64,000 nt of DNA from Terfezia claveryi (lineage: Eukaryota; Ascomycota; Pezizomycetes; Pezizales; Pezizaceae): NCBI GenBank assembly GCA_015179025.1, contig WHUX01000021.1, positions 459,466 through 523,465 on the forward strand, written 5' to 3'. The first letter of the stretch is position 1. Every line of letters starts with the position of its first letter. This document shows positions 55,501-64,000 of this stretch, piece after piece. The notes below the pieces were generated by a model. It searched no databases, was not told where the DNA came from, and saw only the letters and a list, made by a program, of their open reading frames with translations. The translations under genes and the position numbers were made by a program.

Positions 55501-56820
55501 GCCATTCAGGCCAATGCGGCCGTTGCCCAGAAGATTGCAGCTGCGTTGCCGGATAAGGCCCTTCTTCGCAGGCATGCTCCTGCCATTCAACGTCGTATTG
55601 ATATATTTGGAGAAAGGATGAATCGTCTTGGATTCAATATTGACATTTCCGATGGAGCAACCCTGCAAAGCAGTCTCCTTAACCTCGAGTCAGATACTGT
55701 GCGAAAGGGGATGCAAACACTTCTTATCAAGGCAATGCAGCGTGGCAAGTACTTCGTCGCTGGGAAGTTGCCAGAGCAGATGTACAAGCACTACATCAAC
55801 AATATTCCCCTGTACACTCATTTCACTAACCCAACTCGCCGTTATGCGGATATCATCGTGCACCGTCAGTTGGAGACTGCTCTCTCTAACGGAGAAATTG
55901 AGTTTGCTGAAGACGCGGATTCTCTTACCAAGACTGCGGAGCAGTGCAATGTCAAGAAGGACTCGGCGAAAAATGCTCAGGAGCAAAGCATCCACCTTCA
56001 ACTTTGCCGTGCCGTGGATCAGCGCCGTGCTACTTCTGGTGGTGAACTTATTTGTGAAGCTATTGTTATCAACGTCTACGAGTCTGCTTTTGACGTCCTC
56101 ATTCCAGAGTATGGCTTTGAGAAGCGTGTGCATTGTGACCAGTTGCCATTGAAGAAGGCCGAATTTGACAAGAACAATCGATTCTTGAGCTTTACTGGGA
56201 GAAGGGTGTGCAGTCAAATGTGTATATCCCTGAAGATGAGCGTCCGAAGGGGATTGCAGCTTTGCGTGCTGCCAGCGCTGCCGCTGCCGCTGCCGCTAGT
56301 GCTGCTGCTGCAAAGGCTGCCCAAGAGCAAGAGGAGGCTCAGCGGAAGATGATGGATATCTCTTCCTTGTCTATCGATGAGGTAGATGCCCTGTTCGATG
56401 GTGACGAGGATATAACAGAAGCTTTTGAGCCACAGCAATCTGCACTTTGCCTACCTACCGCTTCCAACCGGCCCACTCAGAGCATGCCACCATCACCAAC
56501 CAAAAATTCTCCTTCCGCACAGCAAGTACCGCACCGTACTAGGTCTGATCCCAAGATGGCTGTCACTGCCGCCGACGCCGAGGCCCACGCTGAGCCATCC
56601 TTGAAGGAGAAGTATGGCCATATGTTTACATTGAAGGAGGAGAAAGGAGACTACATCCAGGAAGTGAAGGAGATGACAATGGTTCCGGTGTTTTTGAAAA
56701 CCGAGCTGAGCAAGAGTCCTCCGTAAGTATCACCGTGTCTAGTCAAGGGTAGAGGAGCTTTTACTGATCTCTGCATATAGATGTTTGACCATCCGATCTT
56801 TGAACCCATACGCCTTTTAG
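52528..56820 (+). CDS. SSD1: Ssd1/Sts5, RNB-fold mRNA-binding translational repressor, with one apparent single-base deletion
   Basis: Ssd1 is an inactive RNase II-like RNA-binding protein regulated by Cbk1/NDR kinase; it represses cell-wall mRNAs. Exons: 52528-52618, 52672-54385, 54441-56722 and 56783-56820 region (acceptor just before a start at about 56781). Residues 1-400 are Gln/Pro/Gly-rich and contain several H-R-R-x-S / H-x-R-x-x-S motifs of the NDR-kinase type (H-R-R-Q-A-S, L-R-R-H-S-L, H-G-R-S-Q-S, H-Q-R-S-G-S). Cold-shock domains follow (T-L-F-T-P-Y-L, A-L-E-G-D-L-V-A-V-E-L). The RNB domain contains Y-H-V-K-T-V-R-D-G-T-V-E-V-G-I-H-V-A-D-V-A-H-F-V and N-P-T-R-R-Y-A-D-I-I-V-H-R-Q-L. 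The frame breaks at 56187; one additional G gives L-E-L-Y-W-E-K-G-V and a total of 4128 nt (1375 residues). It ends S-P-P-C-L-T-I-R-S-L-N-P-Y-A-F after a 58-nt last intron. Confidence 0.93.
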
Positions 56821-57911
56821 CTTTTATCTTATTCGAGGGTATATATTCTCAAAGTAGGATGTCTTTCAAGAAAGGCCTAATATAGGACGTCTGTGTGGAA
56901 GTTTTTCTCTATGGCGGCTAATGTTTTTATTATATTGAGAGTGAGATGAATAGGAGACGTATTTGATGGAGCACCTCGTGTTATGAGGAATATGCATGGG
57001 GCTTGTATCTGGCTGAAAGGAAGACAATGACTCGAGGATTATGATTGTTATTTGTTATAAAGATCATTTGCATGATGTGGATGTGGATTTTAGGTGCGGG
57101 TGGGTGTTTTGCTGACTTCCAATATTATTGTGTATGTGGAGAAGTTGGGGAGACCGTAATATGGAAAGTGTTTGTGGTGCTTTGCTTGTTTCATGCTGGT
57201 GGCGCCCGAAGGTCGCGAGATTTTCATGAGGCCTTCGTTACATGCCACATTTTGTTGCGTGCATTTTCGTCATGGCCTGCGTTGCTCGAACTGCATTTGT
57301 CCTGAGGATTAGGCCGTAATGACTAGTGTAGTATCTGCCACCTGTAATTTATTGGACGTATATTTTATAAAGTATATGTACTCTATAGCTATAAAGCGGA
57401 GTACCTACAAAAAATCCTCCAATGTCACGTCGTACCTGGGACCTCGGCATAACAAGCCCTAAGCATAGGCATGAATATTGTGTATCCCGTCAACATCGAT
57501 TTCCCGTTTTCTGGACTCCGACGAAAGTCAATAACTAATAAACTATTGCACGTGTACGCCAATGTAATGTACCCAAGGGGTTGCAAGAATACGATGAACT
57601 CAGGAACCGAAGGTGCGGGAGTGATGCTGCTGTACAGAGAATTTATCCGTTGGACATAACCCAAGATTTTATACTCTAGGGCGAGGGATGGATTGAGAGC
57701 TTGGATTGCTTGGGGAAAGGTGTAGATGCCCGAGATTGCCTGGGGATGTGGGCTGGGTGTAAGAGGGAGGAATACTACGGAGCGAGGTTTATTGTCTCTG
57801 TCAGTAACTGTCGATAGATTCAAACCGAGTCATAGAAGAGCAAAGAATTATTTCAGGGGGGCTATTCTTTTTCCCACCGTTGGCTTTGTACCCATATCCG
57901 CTAAATATATA
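56821..57911. other. Intergenic interval between SSD1 and retroelement fragment
   Basis: This 1.1-kb AT-rich interval presumably starts with the SSD1 3' UTR. No coding sequence is supported, and no LTR is recognised beside the copia fragment. Confidence 0.4.
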
Positions 57912-58800
57912 TCAGCGCTCGGTAGTTACGTGTAGAAGATTGATTTTTCCTGTTTCCACCAGATCCCGCACATGGTGGTAGGCAACATCAATATGCTTGC
58001 TCTTATCGCTAATTCGCGGGTTATTTGTTAAATCAATTGACCCGTCATTATCAACATTTAGAGCACATGGAATATCAACATTTAGAGCACATGGAATATC
58101 AACATGGAGTTCAGCCAGTGCATTCTGCAACCATATTTGCTGTTTTGCAGTGGTAGAAAGGGCAATGTATTCAGCCTCCATCGTAGAGGTTCAGACACAT
58201 CGTTGCTTTACCGACCGCCAGCAGATTGAGTTGCATGCTATCTGGAACAGGTTGCTTCTTGTTGATTTCCGATCATTCCTATCTCCAGCAAAGTCTGAAT
58301 CAGAGTAGCCCGACAAGTTAACCAAAGTGCGGTCAGGCTTCTTATAGGTAAGCTTAAGATCTCGTTCCCTTAAGGTAACGGAGAGTTTTCTTAAGCACAC
58401 CTATATGGTCTTTTGTAGGTTTTGATGGGAATTGCGAGAGTGCAGAAACGGCGAAGGCAAGATCAGGTCTGCTACCAATCACAAGGTATGTACATAAGAG
58501 ATCCAATAATTTGCCTAAAGCGGGATGCATCTGCAAGGTCGTCTTGCTCTTGGGCCTTTAACAAATATTTGTTAGGTTCCAAGGGAAGAGAGACCGGATT
58601 GCAAGCGTGCTTGCCGAATTTCAGGAGTAACTGGTCAAAGTATGCCAGCCAATCTGAATGCCTAATAGCCAGCTTAAAGGACCGAGTTCGCTTAGATTAA
58701 ACTCATTCTTAAGCGCTTCGACTGCTATCAACCGGGGATGGAATGTGAGAAAATCTTGCTCTTTTATACCCAGGCTGATCAGGAATGATACTGATTCATC
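57912..58800 (-). mobile_element. Truncated, decayed Ty1/copia-type pol fragment (end of RT plus RNase H)
   Basis: On the minus strand, copia pol pieces appear in order. The reverse-transcriptase tail has F-N-L-S-E-L-G-P-L-S-W-L-L-G-I-Q-I. The linker has G-S-R-P-D-L-A-F-A-V-S-A-L-S-Q-F, H-I-G-V-L-K-K-T-L-R-Y-L-K-G-T and G-Y-S-D-S-D-F-A-G-D. The RNase H end has E-A-E-Y-I-A-L-S-T-T-A-K and K-H-I-D-V-A-Y-H-H-V-R. Frames change between the pieces and stops intervene, so it is dead. Gag, protease, integrase and most of RT are missing. An in-frame 24-bp duplication doubles one eight-residue segment. The fragment's upstream end abuts the GH5 pseudogene. Confidence 0.88.
58035..58098 (+). repeat. 24-bp tandem duplication inside copia RNase H fragment
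   Basis: The unit atcaacatttagagcacatg plus gaat occurs twice in tandem, with a third partial start (atcaacat). On the minus strand this repeats D-I-P-C-A-L-N-V in frame. Confidence 0.85.
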
Positions 58801-60413
58801 TGTTGACAGCTGGGAAACCCATCGATGCAATCCCAGATGAAGGCTACTGGAACAACCCCAAGGTCGTTGAGTCGACCTTCGACGACATCTATAAGGCAAA
58901 ATTCAAGAGTGTGTGTATTCCAGTAACATGGACGGACCACTTTGCCAGCCGGGCTCCGCACCTCCCATCCTCCCAATTTCCCCTCATACTAACCAGCTTC
59001 AACACTGTCTCCACCGCCTGGATGGGCCGTGTTGAGCAAGTCATTCACTGGGCCCTCGCCCGTGGCTTCTGGACAGTCCTCAACGGCCATCACGACTCCT
59101 GGCAATGGACCGATTACCCCGGTACCCTCCCGGAATTCGAAATACTCTGGATCCAAATCCCAAATCGCCGATCGCTTCAAGAATAAATCTGAGAAGCTAA
59201 TTCTCGAACCCCTCAATGAGCCTGCGGGCTCTAGCTCGTAAGAAAATGCCGAGAAGTATGACGTTGCGAATCAGAGGTTTGTGGATATCGTGAGGAACAG
59301 TGGGGGTTATAATAAGGATAGGCTGTTGACAATCCCAGGTTTGAATACGAATATTCAGATGACAGTCAATTGGTGGAAAGCCGGTCAACGTCGGAGATTA
59401 TATTCTGGATTATATCCTTGAGCGTTTGTCTCAGGAGGCGGGGTTACCCTCAACTCAACACCGCGCTTATAATATGTGTCAACAGCACACATCTTGGGGC
59501 CACACATTCTGGGGTACCGACGCCGACAAGAAGAAAATTGAATATACTTTCGTTGCTCTTTCCGACCGTTTCAAAATCCCCGCCCTTGTCGGTGAATGGG
59601 GTGTCGCTGGCAAATCCATTGAACCTGGCGGCTCCTGACGCTATTTCGACTTCTTCGTCCGCATAACAATCAAATACAAGCTCGCAACCCAACTATGGGA
59701 TAACTACGATGACCAATTTGATCCTCTCAACCACGTCTGGAGAGATTAAGTCAATCTCCCTATTCTCCAGAACGCTGTTAAGGGAATTACTAACTCCATC
59801 GTTCATATGGACAAGGACCAGTTCTCTACTTCGCCCTGGAGCAGACAGCGGGTGAGAGGAGCATTAATTTGGATTGGAATGGAATATATTGAAGGATGTT
59901 AGACTTGATTTTGAGACGGGAAGGGGGTCGGGATTATACTCCAACTGCTACGGGGAGTGACATTCAGTGCAGCATACCTCCCGTCATTAATCTCTACTTA
60001 CCCAGCAACTCAACTCGGCCCCCTTGCAAAACTCAGGGTCATTCCTAGGGCGCTGCTTTCCCAATTTCATTGATTAGGAACATTCTCCCTACTCTCCCCG
60101 CAACTTACTTCAACGTCACTGGTACGAGCAACCCATTCGTCATCCCGGTAACAGATTGGGGAGGAAATACTCTTGCTATTGTTCAGGCTATCAGGAGGGA
60201 TGGTGCTATTCTTAAGGAAGACTGGACGCAGTGGTTGGGCCCACTTGAACAGGGGAGACTGAATTAGGAGCATTTTGAACCCGGGCGGCGGATGTGGCGT
60301 TGAGTACTAGCCTACCTGGTACTATTAGTAGCTCGGGACAGGAGGTGGATTTGATGTTGGAGTTTTGCCTAGGTAGAGTGCCGGGAAATAATGTTACTGT
60401 GACAGTTAGGTAG
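58801..60413 (+). pseudogene. Decayed GH5 glycoside hydrolase (endoglucanase type)
   Basis: The reading starts abruptly at A-G-K-P-I-D-A-I-P-D-E-G-Y-W, so the signal peptide and first beta strand are missing. GH5 landmarks follow: F-K-S-V-x-I-P-V-T-W, W-A-L-A-R-G-F-W-T-V-L-N-G-H-H-D-S-W-Q-W (the functional family has V-H-H), E-P-L-N-E-P with the acid/base Glu, and V-G-E-W-G-V-A with the nucleophile Glu. A C-terminal beta domain ends G-N-N-V-T-V-T-V-R. The chain is broken by a frame change near 59140, a TAA at 59239-59241, further shifts and stops after 59400, and a stop near 59637. It once encoded a secreted glucan-degrading enzyme. The copia fragment immediately upstream suggests disruption by insertion or by later deletion. 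Confidence 0.88.
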
Positions 60414-62225
60414 GGTCTTATAATATGTCGTGATGTAGAGAGTGGGGTAGGGGGGCGGTGTTAATTTATCGTTAGACTATATAAAGTAGCTAGCTATATT
60501 TCAACTGTATTGCACTGTACAATATGCCTATCAATGATTAAACTTACCAGGAGCATCCAACTGACTAAAACTGCCCGCTCACCTGTGAGATTTATATTGG
60601 TCTGAAAATTTAGCATATCTCTTCCCAGGCCGACTATCTTGATGAGCTTCTTGTAATCGCAAGAAGCTCTATTCATATAGATTTGGTGCGCAACGAGCTT
60701 CGACTCGGGGCATGCATCGAATACATATACTGCCAGAGGTTATGACATAGTGGTATCTAGTAATGGGATAGGCTGAAAAATGGCCTGCCAGGCATTCAGG
60801 AATCGAGAGAAGCTACATAGACTACCGAAATCGATAGAACCCTTGTACATGTGGTCATTCTTTGCATAGGATTAGGATTAACACGCTTCTGGAAGATACA
60901 AAAAAAAAAAAAAAAAAAAAAAAAGAAGGAGGTACTGAGATTATGAATGTGAGAATGGCGGTCTCAGATCTGAAGTAACAGCTTGACCATGCAGTGCAAA
61001 CAAATGCTTTCAACCGCATCAACATTCTGAGGTAGTATATAGCATTTTTTTCTTTCCATGAACAAGCAGTTGACCATTAGCGGATATTGTTACTCCCCGT
61101 TGAGCCTACAACATTCCTGACAGGAGATGATCAGGGACGTGAATTATACTATCAGTTAGAGGTTTTTTTATTTTTATTTTTATATTTTTCAAACGCATCA
61201 TCCATTTTAACAAGGTTGAAGAAGATATACAGCTCTCATAAATCAGAAAGATGATTTGAAGGGGGTTAGTAGATGGAGTCTCTGCAAAAAATTCACAAAA
61301 TGTTGTCATAGCCATAGAATATCTGGCAGGTAAACCCAGATGTGCAGCTTGACGACATGTTGCAGTCATCTGACCCAATGGAGGCATTCATTGGCGCATA
61401 GCACAGGTAAATACCATGACTTCTGTTATTTCACCCAATCTTGAAAAAAGCTCTGGGATTTTTCAGTCCTTCCTTCTTATATACCTATACTTACAGCTCT
61501 CCTCGCCAACAGAGCCATGGCAGCTTACCATGTCTACTTCCAAAAACTCCCTGGCGAGATTTCCCGAATCCAGGCATAATACTGGGAGATAGGCCGGAGG
61601 ACACTTCAAGAGTTTTATTCACAAAGGCAAAGCTACATTTGCCGCTGGCAGTTGTGAAAGTCGAGAAGGGAATGTAATGAGACCTACATACCTGCTCTTA
61701 AAGTATAAAATTCAAACTATACCCACATGATTAAATGCTTTTTGGGTGGTACTTGTATATTCATGTCTACTACCTTAATGATGAAGACGTCCTCCAGCAA
61801 CATACTTGGGCAGATATAAAATGGTATCCAAGAGACTTAAAGCGCCAGTCTCGAAGGGCTTTAAGATCAAGCTGTCTTAGATGAATTGGGAATTTATCAA
61901 GGCTCGGGCTGAACACTCCTAGGTGAAGGTTCAATGCTGACATTGGATACCTACCACCCCATGCAACAATTTTTGAATATTTTCTATCCCCATTGCATAT
62001 TTGAGCAATAACCATAACTTCCGACCACAGCGGCGTGAATTCATCTCATGTATCGAGAAAGTCATTAACTAAAAGATATAAAATGCCCAATCCTCAGCAA
62101 AGCCCTTGAACCAGAAGCATACCAAAGCGAACCAAACACCCCAATTACACTTTTTTATGTATGTATAACACCCGCATCTCCCTCCACCTCCGCTCTTACC
62201 CGGCCCTCCTCTAACTTTCCCCTAC
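60414..62225. other. Gene-free interval
   Basis: This 1.8-kb stretch between the GH5 pseudogene and MAD2 is AT-rich and contains a 25-base A run (60900-60924). I can support no gene in it. Confidence 0.4.
60900..60924 (+). repeat. Poly-A tract of 25 bases
   Basis: A pure A run is followed by gaaggagg. It could be a mononucleotide microsatellite or the tail of an old retroposed copy, but no upstream coding remnant was recognised. Confidence 0.85.
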
Positions 62226-63055
62226 CTACTCCGCAACCCGATAACTCACCGCCGTCTCCACCCTATGACTACTCGTCCCCCAACTCCTCAACACCACCTT
62301 CTCACCCCCATTAATCTCCCTCGCCTCACTATCTCCCCACTCCATCGGCACCTCCGCATCCCCATCGGCATACACAAGCACATTAAACGTACAGCGACCA
62401 TCCAGCATCGGCAAGAACGTCACACAAGCCGTAATCTGCCTGAACAAACTCTGAATCTCCGCCTGTACTTCTGCTTCCCCCTTCTCCTTCTCCTGGGCTC
62501 CTTGGGAAGTTGATGCTGTGGGTGTAGTGGTTGCGAGTTTTGGGGGCTTGGTGTGGGCAACATCAAACTGCCACCTCTCCACATCCTCCCCCGTGTCCTT
62601 GCTGGTGACTACTACCACGAGCTTCTTTATTTTGCCGGCGAGCATCCACCGTGTGAGCTGTGTGGTGATGCGTCGGATATAGGACTTGACTTGGTCGTCA
62701 CTAGAGATGAGCATGTTGAGGCCGTATTTTTTGACGTGGGTGAAGTCTTCGGCGGGGTAGACACCGCGCTGGAAGAGAATGGTGTTGATGCCGTAGTCAA
62801 ACTGTACCGTGTGGGTGCGCTACGTTAGTTACACCTGCTTTTACATGCGTAGAGGGTACATCTATATCCCAAGAGGCGGAGCTCACGTACGAATTCAGAA
62901 ACCATTTTGGCAGAGCCTTTGAGGGAGAGCTTGTGCGTTTGCTTGGGGTCATCACTGGTGGGGTTTTTGCTTGTGGAAGAGGATTTGGGGCCTTTTGATG
63001 ATTTGGGATCTTTTGATGATTTGGGGGGCTTGGGTTTGATGGTTGTGGAGGACAT
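62226..63055 (-). CDS. MAD2: Mad2, HORMA-domain spindle checkpoint protein
   Basis: Mad2 binds Mad1 and Cdc20 and restrains the APC/C until kinetochores attach. Two exons on the minus strand, 63055-62891 and 62801-62226, give 741 nt and 246 residues. Family features are L-S-L-K-G-S-A-K-M-V-S-E-F, Y-G-I-N-T-I-L-F-Q-R-G-V-Y-P, V-K-K-Y-G-L-N-M-L, K-L-V-V-V-V-T and V-E-R-W-Q-F-D-V. Later come R-Q-I-T-A-C-V-T-F-L-P-M-L and the safety-belt region ending with L-R-S-W-G-T-S-S-H-R-V-E-T-A-V-S-Y-R-V. Human Mad2 has 205 residues. The added length is a Lys/Ser/Pro-rich N-terminal extension of about 40 residues (repeated K-S-S-K-x-P-K) and a Thr/Ala/Gln-rich loop before the V-Q-A-E-I-Q helix. Confidence 0.95.
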
Positions 63056-63693
63056 TGTTGGTTAGGTTGGTGAAGGTCGGTACTGTAAGTATGTGGTTTA
63101 CCTGAGGGCTGGGTCGAGGGAATTAGTTGTCGATTGTTATAATTGACTTCGAATGATGAGATGAGACTTGAGATGAGCTGCGAGATGCTGTGCTGAGAAT
63201 GCGAAATGTTTGGATGTGGGGCTATGTCGTTTGCCGAACCACACTTTACTATCTAGTCTAGATCAACAACTAAGGTACCAGAGGTACCAGCCGTAGGAAC
63301 CAATCAACAATCTCTATCAGCTTGCCTCATTATTTTAATTTGATTCACGATACCTATCTATTGTACTTCTCGCAGGTAGGGTAGTCTGCTGATGTTTACT
63401 GGGCCGAAGATTGATACCGTTGCCCCAGTAACCACAAGTGGAACAAGGCACGTGATCCTGATAGCGCAGACGAAGCTGATTAGAAAGAGAAGAAGAAAAG
63501 AAGAAAAAATCAGAGATCGCCGCGAAAGTGATAATCCACAAAAAAATGAAACGCCTCTTCCTCCTCCTCCTCCCGCTCCTCTTCTTCCTCATCAACATCG
63601 TCAACAGTGTCAAATCGACCAAAATCGAAAAGTAATTATAACAATACATGTAATATGTAGCCATATAATTACCCTGAGAAAATACCCTCCGCA
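63056..63693. promoter_or_regulatory. MAD2 upstream region
   Basis: This 0.64-kb interval contains the MAD2 promoter and the 3' flank of the next minus-strand gene. A repeated gtaccag pair lies at 63276-63290. No gene is supported. Confidence 0.4.
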
Positions 63694-64000
63694 TCAATCG
63701 TATCTCACAATTACAATCCTCTCCACCGACTCCTCTACATCCCAATCATCAGTATCCTCCCTGGACCCAAACTGTCGGTGATAACCAGACTTTCCGTAAA
63801 CTAGAAACCTTCTATTGTTCCAATCAAAAACTCCCCTCAATCCCACATGATCGGCCCCCGGTGGAGGTAGGTAGACACTGGCACACGCGAAGCCCTTCGA
63901 GCCTCTTCCTCTTCCTCTTCAGCCTCTATAACTTTATCTCTAATATCCTGTGGACGTTGAAGACTGCGTTCGAAGTCAAAATCCTCCTGCAGCCGCCGCT
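63694..64000 (-). CDS. 3' end of an unidentified protein gene (partial)
   Basis: Reading the minus strand inward from the window edge, an open charged frame runs R-R-L-Q-E-D-F-D-F-E-R-S-L and Q-D-I-R-D-K-V-I-E-A, then six Glu residues. It is followed by probable intron sequence with in-frame stops (about 63785-63880). A final open piece after an acceptor CACCGACAG reads F-G-S-R-E-D-T-D-D-W-D-V-E-E-S-V-E-R-I-V-I-V-R-Y-D and stops at 63694-63696. Exon borders are not certain and I do not recognise the family. Confidence 0.4.

Noticed and set aside
22197..56187. Programmed ribosomal frameshifting as an explanation for the frame breaks
   Set aside because: Seven shifts in five unrelated genes, three in one gene, without shared slippery-site or downstream structure context are far less likely than missing G/C bases in the consensus.
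48200..57325. Shared ggccgtaatga-tag string near 48207 and 57312
   Set aside because: About 15 bases with one mismatch and no extended similarity; one copy lies in the GUF1 fragment, so it is likely coincidence.
63546..63635. Short hydrophobic open frame beginning M-K-R-L-F-L-L-L
   Set aside because: About 29 codons made of a CTC-rich simple sequence, with no supporting context as a gene.
1..64000. CRISPR arrays, bacterial-type operons or phage functions
   Set aside because: No regularly spaced repeat-spacer pattern; the genes are intron-bearing fungal genes, and the only regular array (49415-49530) has no spacers.

Overview
This 64-kb window is nuclear DNA of a filamentous ascomycete (Pezizomycotina). 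The genes carry short introns (about 45-215 nt) with GTRAGT/GTATGT-type donors and CTAAC/CTGAC branch sites, and most products are fungal-type housekeeping proteins. I cannot place it to genus. About 20 genes can be modelled, and the splice models with listed exons were checked for a coding length divisible by three.

Layout. 1-5.7 kb: 3' part of dihydroorotase (URA4), then an Air1/2-like TRAMP zinc-knuckle protein (minus) divergent from ORM1 (plus, 5 exons). 5.7-8.9 kb: gene-free, with a 62-bp foldback element. 8.9-15 kb: Tma17/Adc17-like proteasome chaperone, a CHORD-CS Hsp90 co-chaperone (minus), MOB2 and a mitochondrial membrane protein; a 140-bp foldback repeat follows. 15.6-30 kb: a tail-rich membrane protein, ERV29/SURF4, a Btz (CASC3-like) protein (minus) and the autophagy receptor NBR1. 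30-45.5 kb is gene-dense: RTF1 (minus), MSH5, UTP3/SAS10, a glutaredoxin-like protein (minus), EMC5, EFB1 (minus), CPD1 (minus) and an Rds1-like ferritin-fold secreted protein (minus). 45.5-52.5 kb: AT-rich and repeat-rich, with a GUF1 pseudogene fragment, tandem repeats and small inverted-repeat elements. 52.5-56.8 kb: SSD1. 57.9-60.4 kb: a truncated Ty1/copia pol fragment abutting a decayed GH5 glycosidase gene. 62.2-63.1 kb: MAD2 (minus). 63.7-64 kb: the 3' end of an unidentified gene (minus).

The genes form no pathway cluster. They cover pyrimidine synthesis, RNA surveillance and mRNP biology (Air, Btz, Ssd1, Rtf1), ribosome biogenesis and translation (Utp3, eEF1B), ER and lipid homeostasis (Orm1, Erv29, Emc5), polarity signalling (Mob2 with Ssd1, both tied to the Cbk1/NDR kinase), meiosis and mitosis (Msh5, Mad2), and proteostasis (Tma17, CHORD-CS, Nbr1).

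The strongest unexpected signal is technical or evolutionary. Five otherwise sound genes (Btz, UTP3, CPD1, Rds1-like, SSD1) carry seven frame breaks, and each is repaired by one additional G or C, six of them inside a G/C run. The spliced length of each repaired gene becomes a multiple of three. This looks like consensus undercalling of G/C runs rather than gene death. No clear undescribed biological system was found; the best biological novelties are small, non-coding inverted-repeat element families.
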